Source of the DNA: an uncultured Lentisphaerota bacterium
GTDB lineage: Bacteria; Verrucomicrobiota; Kiritimatiellia; CAIQIC01
Assembly: GCA_903912445.1 (NCBI GenBank)
Contig: CAIWHP010000008.1
Span: 1-52,919 of the forward strand
Length of the DNA stretch: 52,919 bases
Direction: 5' to 3'
Shown: piece by piece, positions 15,817-24,600 of the stretch
How the letters are laid out: every line of letters begins with the position of its first letter
Position numbering within the stretch: the first letter of the stretch is position 1
The notes under the pieces: model-generated
The model's input: the letters and a program-made list of their open reading frames with translations, nothing else
What the model was told of the DNA's origin: nothing
The model's database searches: none
Translations under genes and position numbers: made by a program

Positions 15817-16553
15817 AAAAAAGCGCATGGATTATGCCGGCAAGTTTGCTGCTGAGCGGCTGCGTCCTGTTCCACGCCAAGGATGAAATGCACGCAGAGG
15901 AGCGGCCGTGGTGCCATATTTTCTCCGTGAACAAGGCGGAGCTGGTTGACGAGGGGAAGAACACATACTTTCCGCTCTGGCCGGGCTACAAGATGAAGCT
16001 GCAGCACGGGGGCGACACGCTCATCATCAGTGTGCTGGACGAGACGAAGGTCGTGGACGGCGTGAGGACGCGCGTGGTCGAGGAGCGCGAAACCAAGGAC
16101 GGGCAGGTGGTCGAGGTCTCCAGCAATTATTTCGCGATCAGCCGGCTGACCGGCGATGTTTATTATTTCGGCGAGGACGTGGATATTTTCAAGAACGGCA
16201 AGCTGGTCGGCCACGACGGGACGTGGCGGTCGGGTGTGAAGGGCGCGCAGTTTGGGCTGATGATGCCCGGCCGTCCGTCCGTCGGCGACAGGTACTGCCA
16301 AGAAAGCGCGCCGGGCGTCGCGATGGATCGCGCCGAGGTCATCGCCTGCAACGAACATTGCATCACGCCGGAAAAGGCCTTCGAGCAGTGCGTGCGCGTG
16401 CGGGAAACCAGCGCGCTGGAAAGCGGCGGCAGCGACAAGTTTTATGCGCCTGGCGTGGGGTTGGTCAAGGACGGTGCATTCCTGCTGACCGCACTGAATT
16501 GCCCGGTCTGCAACGGCGAGCAAGATGTGCAGGTTTACCCGGTAAAATACTAA
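15813..16553 (+). CDS. Hypothetical lipoprotein, 246 aa
   Basis: The ATG overlaps the GH127 stop codon by translational coupling (ATGA). A lipobox LLLSGC follows a short signal peptide. The body is beta-rich with repeated conserved-looking blocks: FPLWPGYKMKLQ, VVDGVRTRVVEERE, YYFGEDVDIFKNGKLVGHDG and KFYAPGVGLVKDG. The last resembles the end of proteins found beside glycosidases or in outer-membrane lipoprotein families without known activity. A CPVC pair occurs near the C-terminus. Function not known; coupling to GH127 suggests an accessory role in the envelope. Confidence 0.65.
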   Translation: MKKSAWIMPASLLLSGCVLFHAKDEMHAEERPWCHIFSVNKAELVDEGKNTYFPLWPGYKMKLQHGGDTLIISVLDETKVVDGVRTRVVEERETKDGQVVEVSSNYFAISRLTGDVYYFGEDVDIFKNGKLVGHDGTWRSGVKGAQFGLMMPGRPSVGDRYCQESAPGVAMDRAEVIACNEHCITPEKAFEQCVRVRETSALESGGSDKFYAPGVGLVKDGAFLLTALNCPVCNGEQDVQVYPVKY

Positions 16554-16708
16554 GCGCTCTGGCGGGCCACGGCGCGAGGTGGGCGCGGATAGACCTGTAT
16601 TCCTTCGCGCAGCAGCACGTTCAGTTTGCCGCCGCAAAAGCCGCGTCCCCGCTGGCTTTCAGCCTGTAGTCCCGCTGCCATGGCGCCGACAGCAAAAGGT
16701 CGCTGCCT

Positions 16709-16731
16709 GATACGTAGCATTGCCATGTATC
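16709..16731. promoter_or_regulatory. Candidate PadR operator, copy A
   Basis: GATACGTAGCATTGCC followed by ATGTATC is an inverted repeat nearly identical (20 of 23) to the element at 17096. It sits just beyond the padR stop codon. On the minus strand a 43-codon open frame starts 28 bases downstream of it (16681 to 16550), which may be a gene remnant. Confidence 0.5.
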
Positions 16732-16749
16732 TGCGGTGCTGACCTGACC

Positions 16750-17091
16750 CTAGGACCGCGAGGCAAGCACCGCGTTCACGGCACCGGAGAAACGGAGCCA
16801 CTGTTGCCGCTGTGCGCTCCACGTGCGCTGACCACGCGGGGTGAGGCGGTAATAGCGGCGGCGGCGGCCGGCCGGAGGATTCGCCCACACGCTCGTGACC
16901 AAACCCTGATCCTCCAGGCGCCGCAGCACGGGATAGAGAGTTCCATCCTGCCACTGGAGGGCGTGGTGGGATTGTTGGCAGATGCGCTGGCGCAGGCCAT
17001 AGCCATAGCCCGGTCCCTCGCGCAACAAATCCAGCACCATCAACCCGCTCATCCCCGCCATCAGATTCCGCGCAAACTCATCCCGTTTCAT
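16750..17091 (-). CDS. PadR-family transcriptional regulator
   Basis: The product has 113 residues from the ATG at 17091. A longer upstream frame exists but the family begins at MKRDEFARNLMAG. The winged helix carries LDLLREGPGYGYGLRQRI, the DGTLYPVLRRLEDQGLV wing-helix signature and RRRRYYRLTPRGQ. There is no C-terminal helical extension beyond the dimerisation helix, so it belongs to the short PadR-s2 group. PadR proteins usually repress their own gene and a neighbouring transporter or metabolic gene. Operator-like inverted repeats lie on both sides. Its target may be its own operon or the PL6 gene 200 bases away. Confidence 0.88.
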   Translation of the reverse strand: MKRDEFARNLMAGMSGLMVLDLLREGPGYGYGLRQRICQQSHHALQWQDGTLYPVLRRLEDQGLVTSVWANPPAGRRRRYYRLTPRGQRTWSAQRQQWLRFSGAVNAVLASRS

Positions 17092-17095
17092 AGTG

Positions 17096-17118
17096 GATAC
17101 ATAGTAGTGCCATGTATG
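17096..17118. promoter_or_regulatory. Candidate PadR operator, copy B
   Basis: GATACATAGTAGTGCC followed by ATGTATG. The core is ATACAT-N9-ATGTAT. It begins five bases upstream of the padR start codon, where bound protein would block transcription. It matches copy A at 16709 at 20 of 23 positions. Confidence 0.55.
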
Positions 17119-17286
17119 ATGGCCGTCGAGCCCGAGGCTGATCGCGCGGCAGTCACCGATTCCCATTTCGTCCACAGCATGATGGCGCGGTTGGACGTCG
17201 CCGCACCAGGGAAGGCCGTGCCAAGTCCGGTGCCCCACCCGATGTGTGCGGCCACGCGCCGGTCGTACGGGAGGCACGTTTTATGT

Positions 17287-17292
17287 TATAGT
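17287..17292 (+). promoter_or_regulatory. TATAGT -10 element of the PL6 gene (leaderless type)
   Basis: TATAGT ends six bases before the GTG start codon. No Shine-Dalgarno sequence lies between them. The -35 region is not recognisable (CGTACG at the expected place). Confidence 0.5.
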
Positions 17293-17298
17293 GCGGGC

Positions 17299-18792
17299 GT
17301 GAAAATTTCCCTATGCAGTCTGGGCGCGCTGGTCATGCTGATGGCTGCGGCGCATGGTGGGGCGACGATCAAGGTTGCCTCTGTGGATGCGCTGAATACA
17401 GCGCTCCGAGAGCTTGTTCCGGGTGCGACGCTATGGCTGGCCGATGGCGAGTACAAAACCACGCGTCCGCTTCTCATTGAGGGGAAGCGCGGCACGGCGG
17501 AGGCGCCGATCGTCATCCGCGCGGAGCAGCGCGGCAAGGCGGTGATCAGCGGCGCAGCCGGCTTCGTCATCAAGGACTGCGAGCACCTGGTGCTGGAGGG
17601 GCTGGTGCTGACCAACGACGCCGATCAGCCGGCCGTGTTGCTCGACAACTGCCGGCAGGTACGGGTGACCCGGAACAGCTTCCGCCTGACCGAGCGGGCC
17701 AAGCCGCGGCGCATGGAGCACTGGGTGTATGTGATCGGCGCCAAGAGCGGTCACAACCGCGTTGACCATAACCTCTTTGAGCACAAGGTGAACTCCGGGA
17801 GCCCCGTCTTCGTTCGCGGCGATGATGCCGCCCTCGTCTGCTCCCAGCACGACCAGGTTGATCACAACCATTTCCGCGATGTCGTCTTTGCGAACGGCGA
17901 GAACGGCCACGAGACCATCCGCACCGGCAGCAACGACCTCGGCGCCAGCGGGCGCAGTTCGTTCACGCTCATCGAGGAAAATCTCCTCGAACAATGCAGC
18001 GGGGAAACCGAGGTCATATCGCTGAAGTCCTCGGACAACAGCGTGCGGCACAATACGCTCCTGAATTGCCGTGGCGCGATCTGCCTGCGGCTGGGCCATC
18101 GCACCGTGGTTTCTGGCAACTTTGTCCTGGCCACCGCGGGCACAGCCGGCTGCGGCGGTGTGAAGCTCTATGGCTTCGAGCACCGCGTATTCAATAACTA
18201 CTTCCAAGGCCTGACCGGCACGAAGCATGAGGCGCCCCTGGCCCTGGTCCCCGGCACGCTCGACTCGCCCATGACGCAGAACATCGGCAAGAAATATGAC
18301 AGCCTCACAACCGTCGCTCCGACGCGGTGCTGGATTGCCTTCAACACCTGGGTTGATTGTGCGCCGCTCCAGTTCGGCTTCAAGCAGGACCAGGCGCGCA
18401 CCTGCACACCGAACGAATGCAGCTTCGTCAACAACCTGGTCGTGCGCACCAAGCCGCAAGCCGGACCGCTTGTAAACCTCGAACTGGTGCGCGACCTGCA
18501 CGCGCACGACAACCTCGGCTACGTTGGCGGCGCAGCTGCCAGCGCGACCTGGGCCGGGTGGTTTCGCTGGGTTGAGCCGGGTTTACGGCGCGCGGAGGAG
18601 GGCGTGGGCCTCTGGCGACTAACGGGAGGGAGCCCTGCCGTCGATGCCGCCGTCGAAACGGTTCCGGCGATGGCCGATGACGTGTTCGGCCGCGCGCGGT
18701 CCGGCCGCCGCGACATCGGCGCCGAGGAGTTCAGCGGCGAGCCCCTGCGCCGCCCCTTGACCGCGGCCGACGTCGGCCCCGATGCGCCGTGA
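17299..18792 (+). CDS. Polysaccharide lyase family 6 (alginate/chondroitin lyase-like)
   Basis: The product has 497 residues. The GTG at 17299 is chosen because it gives a proper signal peptide (VKISLCSLGALVMLMAAAHG). The parallel beta-helix shows PL6 motifs: PIVIRAEQRGKAVISG, NGHETIRTGSNDLG, SGETEVISLKSSDNSVRHNT (catalytic Lys region) and LRLGHRTVVSGNF (catalytic Arg region, with RLGH where many members have RHG). The C-terminus ends in a DIGAEEF motif common in secreted beta-helix proteins. PL6 enzymes cleave alginate or dermatan by beta-elimination. It stands alone, with PadR upstream and GH16 convergent. Confidence 0.88.
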   Translation: MKISLCSLGALVMLMAAAHGGATIKVASVDALNTALRELVPGATLWLADGEYKTTRPLLIEGKRGTAEAPIVIRAEQRGKAVISGAAGFVIKDCEHLVLEGLVLTNDADQPAVLLDNCRQVRVTRNSFRLTERAKPRRMEHWVYVIGAKSGHNRVDHNLFEHKVNSGSPVFVRGDDAALVCSQHDQVDHNHFRDVVFANGENGHETIRTGSNDLGASGRSSFTLIEENLLEQCSGETEVISLKSSDNSVRHNTLLNCRGAICLRLGHRTVVSGNFVLATAGTAGCGGVKLYGFEHRVFNNYFQGLTGTKHEAPLALVPGTLDSPMTQNIGKKYDSLTTVAPTRCWIAFNTWVDCAPLQFGFKQDQARTCTPNECSFVNNLVVRTKPQAGPLVNLELVRDLHAHDNLGYVGGAAASATWAGWFRWVEPGLRRAEEGVGLWRLTGGSPAVDAAVETVPAMADDVFGRARSGRRDIGAEEFSGEPLRRPLTAADVGPDAP

Positions 18793-18842
18793 AAGCCATT
18801 CCGGTTGCAGGGGTGCACCCGGGCTGCGCCATCACCAGAAAA

Positions 18843-19643
18843 TTACTTGCCGGCCGGCACGCGTTCCCAGGCCTTGACCCAGTCAATCTCGAAGGTGTTG
18901 GTGGATTTGTCCTTGGGGCCATAGCCTTCTTTGGGCCGCTCGCCGTTCCATGACTTGATGTTCGACTCGCTCGTGAACAGTAAAAATTCCGGCGCCTTGG
19001 AGCCTGGGGCTTTCGCGTCGGTGGCCACGACCTTGCCGTCGCGGGTGAAGCGATAGCCGGCGTCGTCCCACTCCACGCCGTAGTCGTGCCACTCGGCGCC
19101 GACCGGTTCGGTGAACTTGCGGTTGCTGGTCTTGTGCGTCGCGGGTTTGTAGCTGCCCCAGTGCAAGGCGTACTGGTAGGCGCCGTTCATGAGCCCCGTG
19201 GCCTCCATGATGTCGATCTCGACACCGTCCTCGGCGGCCTTGGCGGGGTCACCGGATTTGCCGTAGGTCGGCGACTGCGCCCAGAACGCAACCTGGGTGC
19301 CGGGCCGGACGCTGAACCGGCAGCGCGCCACGGCCTTGCCCTGTGTCACGAAGAACTTCTTGCGCGTGGTCACGAAGCCACAGTGCGTCACGCCCATTTC
19401 ATCCGTGAAGGTCGTGATCACGAGCTTGCCATCCTTGAGGTCAACCGACTCCGGCGAGTTCAGCGCGTCCCTTCGCTTGCCGGTTTCGACGTTCCAGATT
19501 TTCTGATCCAGTTCTTTGCCGTCGAAGTTTTCTTCGAGCGTCAGCTTCCAGGCCGGCTCGGCGGCGCATACGGGGCCGGCGACGAGCAGCAAGCCCACAA
19601 GGCGCGGCCACGTTGCGTGTGATGATGGTCGAGGTGTTTTCAT
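18843..19643 (-). CDS. Secreted GH16-family glycosidase
   Basis: The product has 266 residues with a signal peptide ending at VCAAEP. The jelly-roll catalytic motif EIDIME is at 142-147, with nucleophile Glu142, assisting Asp144 and acid/base Glu147, without the extra Met bulge of laminarinases. Substrate may be a beta-1,3/1,4-glucan, agar, carrageenan or porphyran; sequence alone does not decide. Flanking Trp residues (YALHWGSYK, NIKSWNG) fit a sugar-binding cleft. It has its own promoter immediately upstream with a very short leader. It is convergent with the PL6 gene. Confidence 0.9.
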   Translation of the reverse strand: MKTPRPSSHATWPRLVGLLLVAGPVCAAEPAWKLTLEENFDGKELDQKIWNVETGKRRDALNSPESVDLKDGKLVITTFTDEMGVTHCGFVTTRKKFFVTQGKAVARCRFSVRPGTQVAFWAQSPTYGKSGDPAKAAEDGVEIDIMEATGLMNGAYQYALHWGSYKPATHKTSNRKFTEPVGAEWHDYGVEWDDAGYRFTRDGKVVATDAKAPGSKAPEFLLFTSESNIKSWNGERPKEGYGPKDKSTNTFEIDWVKAWERVPAGK

Positions 19644-19655
19644 GGATGATCGTGC

Positions 19656-19683
19656 AGCCTAGCTTCCCCGCGGAGGGTGTCAA
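19656..19683 (-). promoter_or_regulatory. Promoter of the GH16 gene with very short leader
   Basis: On the minus strand TTGACA (19683-19678), 16 bases and TAGGCT (19661-19656). The ATG is only 12 bases beyond the -10 box, leaving a leader of about six bases without a Shine-Dalgarno sequence. Confidence 0.65.
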
Positions 19684-19736
19684 TACCGCAACGCCTCCCG
19701 GTCGCGCCGCCGCCCCGCGACCCGGCTGGCGACGGC

Positions 19737-19764
19737 TTGCGCGTGGCCCCGTTTCGATTATGCT
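19737..19764 (+). promoter_or_regulatory. Promoter of the 166-aa lipoprotein gene
   Basis: TTGCGC (19737-19742), 16 bases and TATGCT (19759-19764), followed by AAAGGAG and the ATG at 19797. The -10 box is the same as at the GH127 promoter. Confidence 0.6.
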
Positions 19765-19796
19765 TGCGCGGTTCAATTACAGGCAAAGGAGCAACG

Positions 19797-20297
19797 ATGA
19801 AACGTTATGTGATAGTGGCGGCGGCGGCGCTGGTGGTGATGGGTTGCGGCAAGAAGACCAGCGAGTCCCTGGCGGAGAAGATGATCGAGCATGCGATGGC
19901 CAAGGACGGCGTCCAAGGCAAGGTGAACATTTCCGACGGCAAGGTCACGATGGAAACCAAGGACGGCACCACGAGCTATGCCGCGGGCGCCGGGACCAAG
20001 GTGCCCGACACCTTCCCGAAAGACGTGCAGGTCTATGCCGGCGCCAAGGTCCTGGCGAGCGTGAGCGTGCCCAACGGCCAGAACCTGATGCTGGAGAGCG
20101 GCGACAGCATCGAGAAGATCATCGCTTTTTATAAGGGCCAGATGTCCGCCGGCGGCTGGGATGAAAAGATGAGCATGAACCAGGGCGAATCCTCCGTGCT
20201 CATCTACAAGAAAGAGCAGCGCCAGGCCTCGATTGTCGTGACACGCGCCGAGAAGGGCTCGCAGATCAACCTGACCATCGCGAGCGACAGCCGGTAA
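19797..20297 (+). CDS. Small hypothetical lipoprotein, 166 aa
   Basis: The ATG follows AAAGGAGCAACG. The signal peptide MKRYVIVAAAALVVMGC ends at a lipobox Cys, so the protein is lipid-anchored. A Lys-rich linker is followed by a segment VPDTFPKDVQVYAGAKVLAS and an alpha/beta domain with IEKIIAFYKGQMSAGGWDEK, resembling small periplasmic domains that follow a P-x-D-F-P-x-D-V pattern in many environmental genomes. No catalytic residues were identified. Three phased palindromes follow the stop, the third degenerate. Confidence 0.7.
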   Translation: MKRYVIVAAAALVVMGCGKKTSESLAEKMIEHAMAKDGVQGKVNISDGKVTMETKDGTTSYAAGAGTKVPDTFPKDVQVYAGAKVLASVSVPNGQNLMLESGDSIEKIIAFYKGQMSAGGWDEKMSMNQGESSVLIYKKEQRQASIVVTRAEKGSQINLTIASDSR

Positions 20298-20305
20298 CCG
20301 CCGGG

Positions 20306-20385
20306 TTTCCATGCCTTGGAAACCGGAGGGCGCGATTTTCCCAGCGTTGGAAAATTTCTCGATCCGTGTCTCCAAGGCTGGTAAG
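20306..20385. repeat. Phased palindrome cluster 3 (centres 20314, 20345, about 20377)
   Basis: TTCCATGCCTTGGAA and TTCCCAGCGTTGGAA are 31 bases apart centre to centre. A damaged third copy (TCCAAGGCTGG) lies 32 bases further, and a still weaker TTCCAAACCTGG at about 20404. Confidence 0.75.
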
Positions 20386-20498
20386 GACCGGTGCTGTTCC
20401 AAACCTGGCGCGCGGCGCCATCCCGACGTGAACGGCCGGGTCCGCCCTCGCCCGCCCCTGTTCATCCGCCGTTATCCCGGATAAGGCCAGAAGAGGTG

Positions 20499-20525
20499 TT
20501 GACAAAATCGGAAAAAGTTAATACT
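20499..20525 (+). promoter_or_regulatory. Candidate promoter of the PEP-CTERM gene
   Basis: TTGACA (20499-20504) and AATACT (20520-20525) with a 15-base spacer, shorter than usual. The leader to the ATG at 20613 would be about 80 bases. Confidence 0.45.
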
Positions 20526-20612
20526 GGAGAGCATAAATTCCGATGGTTGTTTAGATCTATCATCAAGAATAGATGCGCGTTGAAGGGTCAGCTTAGGGCG
20601 AAAGGATGAGCG

Positions 20613-21293
20613 ATGAAGACGAAGCGAATACCGATCATGGCCTTGGTCGTATCCTGCGCGTTGCCCCTTGCAGGCTGGGCAACCCTTTATTTGGACAATT
20701 TGGCCCAACCCTACTCGTATTATGCGGACGTTAAATCCAACAAATGGGTCGCCAGCCGGTTCAGCGTGAACGACAGTTCGGCGGCGTTTCGGTTGGATTC
20801 GCTGACGCTGGGGACGGTTTATGCCGCCAAGTCGGGGGGGGACTTCTCGGTCAGCATCTACAACTGCTCCGGGACACCGGGGAGCGAGACGGTTGGCGGT
20901 TTGCTGGGCACCTTGGCCGGCTCCGCGAACCCCGATAGTTTGGGACAATACACGTATACTTCGGGGGCCATAACCCTGCAGGCGGATACAAGCTACTGGC
21001 TGGTCACCAGCGTTGCCGCGGGGGGCGCGGACTACCGGGTCAGCTACACGTATGACACCGCGAATTCGGTGCCCGGCGGGTGGGTGATCCCGACGAGCCA
21101 AACCTACTCATGGTCGCTTGACCAAGGAACGACTTGGGGCATCTCCGGTGATTATTGGCCCTACCGCTACCAGATCGAGGCGACCGCTATCCCCGAGCCA
21201 TCAACGGTAGGGATCGCGGGGGTGTCGCTTGCGGTATTGCTGACCGCCCGCAAATTGCGAAAACTGTTTCGGCCAAGGCCGCCGTGCGGTTGA
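20613..21293 (+). CDS. PEP-CTERM surface protein with choice-of-anchor domain
   Basis: The product has 226 residues. The ATG follows GAAAGGATGAGCG. A signal peptide is followed by a beta-rich domain with the choice-of-anchor R pattern (FSVNDSSAAFRLDSLTL, SVSIYNCSGTPGSE, TSYWLVTSVA). The C-terminus is a full sorting signal: IPEPSTVGIAG, a membrane helix and the basic end ARKLRK. An exosortase would cleave at the PEP motif; none is encoded in this window. The protein is therefore exported and anchored at the surface or in exopolysaccharide. Confidence 0.92.
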   Translation: MKTKRIPIMALVVSCALPLAGWATLYLDNLAQPYSYYADVKSNKWVASRFSVNDSSAAFRLDSLTLGTVYAAKSGGDFSVSIYNCSGTPGSETVGGLLGTLAGSANPDSLGQYTYTSGAITLQADTSYWLVTSVAAGGADYRVSYTYDTANSVPGGWVIPTSQTYSWSLDQGTTWGISGDYWPYRYQIEATAIPEPSTVGIAGVSLAVLLTARKLRKLFRPRPPCG

Positions 21294-21664
21294 GCAGTGT
21301 CAGGCCTTGCAGGGTGAATGACGTGACCGGGGGTGGCGTTGGTGGCCGGCTGTAGCTCCGCCCTTCTGCCGGCGAACGGGTTTCGATTTTCCCTCTCATC
21401 TTTTCACGTCATTTGCTGATTGAACAGGGACGGCGGCAAGCGAAGCGGGGGTTTCGCTGCCTGGCGACTTCGTTGTCAGCTTTTTCTGCCCGCCTTGTTT
21501 TTGCTTGCCGGCCGGCCCACTTCTGCTCTGTTCCTGTTTTCGATCTTCCCCATAAATTAGCAAATCAGGAGCGCAGAAAAAGCGGACAGCCACAGGCCTG
21601 AAGACAAAGAAATGCCTGCCGCCGTTCCGTGCTTGCCAACGCCGCAGGTTGTGCTAAAGCACTC
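21294..21664. other. Non-coding stretch before dnaE
   Basis: No gene is supported. An imperfect AGCGAA/TTCGCT stem occurs at about 21438. Short frames on both strands have atypical composition and no ribosome-binding sites. Confidence 0.5.
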
Positions 21665-21686
21665 CCCGCCGCCAGCTGGCGGCGGG
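21665..21686. repeat. 22-bp perfect palindrome at the dnaE ribosome-binding site
   Basis: CCCGCCGCCAG and CTGGCGGCGGG form a perfect palindrome that runs into GGGAAGAA just before the dnaE start at 21696. If transcribed, the fold would overlap the Shine-Dalgarno region. A related hairpin (TGCCCGCC-AGC-GGCGGGCA) lies just after dnaE. Confidence 0.6.
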
Positions 21687-21695
21687 AAGAATTTC

Positions 21696-24600
21696 ATGTC
21701 CAAGAACGTTCCATTTGTACACCTGCACTTCCACACGGAATACAGCCTGCTGGACAGCGCGTGCAAGGTGAAGAAGGCGATGAAGCGCGCGGCGGAGCTC
21801 GAGCAGAACACGCTGGCGATCACCGACCACGGCAACCTCTATGGGGCCGTGGATTTCTATAAGGAGGCCAAGGCCGCGGGCATCAAGCCGGTGCTCGGTT
21901 GCGAGGTCTATGTCGCGATCGGCGACATGCACGAGCGCAAGGGCGTCGAGGGGGGCGGCAAGCAGCCGACCAACCACCTCGTGCTGCTGGCGGAGGACGA
22001 GCACGGCTGGGCCAACCTGATGCGGCTGGTCTCGCTGGCGCACCTCGAGGGCTTCTACTACAAGCCCCGCATCGACAAGGCCCTCCTCGCCCGGTACTCG
22101 AAAGGGTTGATCGGGCTTTCGAGCTGCCTCAAGGGCGAGCCGGCGGAGCACTGCGCGGCGGGCCGGATCGACGCGGCGAAAAAAGCGGCCGCGGAGTATG
22201 CGGAAATCCTCGGCAAGGGCAATTATTTCATCGAGCTGCAGAACCACGGCCTGCCGGAGCAGCTCAAGGCGAACGTCGGCCTGCGCGAAGTGGCCAAGGC
22301 GCTCCAGCTCCCGCTGATCTGCACGAACGACGTGCACTACATTCTGCAGGAACATCACGAGGCGCACGAGGTCCTGCTCTGCCTCCAGACGCAGAGCAAG
22401 CTGAGCGATCCCGACCGGATGCACTACCACGGCGACCAGTTCTTCATGAAGAGCGGCGCGGAGATGCAGGAGCTCTTCCCTGACGAGCCGGAGCTGCTCG
22501 CGCGCACGGTCGAGATCGGCCAGCGCTGCAACGTGGACCTGCGGCTCGGCAAGGAAACGCATTTCCCGACCTACATCACGCCGGACGGCAGCACGCAGAA
22601 GGATTTCATCGTGCAGGTGGCGCACGCCGGCCTGCGCAAGCGCTACAACATGGCCGACTGCCTGCATCCCGCCAATGAGCAGGAAAAGGCGGTCATGGAC
22701 CGGTTCAACTACGAGCTGGGCGTGATCGAGCGGTTGAAGTTCATCAATTATTTCCTCGTGGTGTGGGACTTCATCCATCACGCCAAGCTGCAGGGCATCC
22801 CGGTGGGTCCGGGCCGCGGTTCGGGCGCCGGCAGCATCATCGCCTACGCGATCGGCATCACGAACATCGAACCGCTGCGCTTCAACCTGCTCTTCGAGCG
22901 CTTCCTGAACCCGGAGCGGATCAGCTGGCCGGACTTCGACATCGATTTCTGCCAGCGGCGGCGCGGCGAGGTGATCACCTATGTCCGCGAGAAATACGGC
23001 GAGGAAAACGTCGCGCAGATCGTCACGTTCGGCACGCTCGGCCCGAAGACGGTGATCCGCGACATCGGCCGCGTGCTGGAGATCCCGCTCGGCGAGTGCG
23101 ACCGCCTGGCGAAGATGGTGCCGGAAGATCCGAAGATTGACGACCTCGAGAAGGCGCTGGCCCAGAATCCCGAGTTCAAGCAGATCTGCGAACGCGACGA
23201 GAACGCCAAGCGCATCATGAAGTATGCCCGCGTGCTTGAGGGCCTCGCGCGCAATCCCGGTGTCCACGCCGCCGGCGTCGTCATCGGCGAGAAGCCGCTG
23301 ATCGAGATCCTGCCGCTCGCGCGCAGCAAGGACAAGGAAATCATCACGCAGTTCGAAATGTCGCCGCTTGAGGCGACGGGCCTGATGAAGATGGACTTCC
23401 TCGGCCTCAAGACGCTGACGGTGATCCAGGACGCGCTGAACTATGTCGAGCGCAACCACAACCTGAAGCTGGACATGGACACGCTGCCGCTCGACGACGC
23501 CAAGACCTACGAGCTGCTCGGCCGCGGCGATGCCGTCGGCGTGTTCCAGCTGGAATCCGGCGGCATGCGCGACCTGCTCCGGCGCATGGCCTCGAACCGG
23601 ATCGAGGACCTGATCGCCTTGATCGCGCTCTACCGCCCCGGCCCGATGCAGTTCATCGACTCCTTCATCAACCGCAAAAACGGGATCGAGGCGATCGAGT
23701 ATCCGCATCCCATGCTGGAATCCATTTTGAAGGAGACCTACGGCATCATCGTCTATCAGGAGCAGGTCCAGCAGGCCGCCGTGACGCTGGCGGGGTTTTC
23801 GCTTGGCCAGGGCGACATTCTGCGGCGCGCCATGGGCAAGAAGAAAAAAGAAGAGATGGACAAGATGCGCGACAAGTTTGTCGAGGGCTGCATCGCGACC
23901 AACAAGATTCCCCGCGCCCAGGCTTCCGCGATTTTCGACACGATCGACAAGTTCGCCTCCTACGGCTTCAACAAGTCGCACAGCGCCGCCTATGCGATCG
24001 TCTCCTACCAGACGGCCTACCTGAAGGCGCACTATCCGGTCGAGTTCATGGCCGCCCTGATGACGAGCGAAATCGGCAACCCCGACAAGCTGACGAACTT
24101 CATCAACGAGGCGCGCGCGATGGAGGTCGAGATCCTGCCCCCGAGCGTCAACGAGAGCGACCTGCACTTCACGCCGACCGGGCAGAAGATCCGGTTCGGC
24201 CTCGCGGGGATCAAGAACGTCGGCGAGGGCGCGGTCGAGGAGATCGTCCGCATCCGCAAGGAAGGGGGCCCGTTCAAGGGGCTTGTGGATTTCTGCAACC
24301 GCGTGGACGGCCAGCGCTCGAACAAGAAGGTGCTCGAAAGCCTCGTCCGCTGCGGCGCGTTCGACTTCACCGGCCAGCCGCGCGGCCGCCTGTTCGGCGG
24401 CATCGACCAGGCCATGGGCTGCGCCGCCTCGGAGCAGCGCGACCGCCGCGCCGGCCAGATTTCGCTCTTCGGCATGATGGGCGGCGACGCCGGGCAGGAC
24501 GCCAACGATGCCGACCTGCCGGCCGGCGAAACCTGGACCGAGAGCCAGCTCCTCGCGGGCGAGAAGGAGCTGCTCGGCTTCTTCATCTCCGGCCATCCGC

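Noticed and set aside
16550-16681. A 43-codon frame on the minus strand after padR
   Set aside because: It has a start near an operator-like element but no ribosome-binding site, no recognised family and Arg/Gly-rich composition typical of chance frames. Kept only as context for the duplicated operator.
20391-20609. A 72-codon frame before the PEP-CTERM gene
   Set aside because: It runs through palindrome remnants and the candidate promoter; no domain and no ribosome-binding site.
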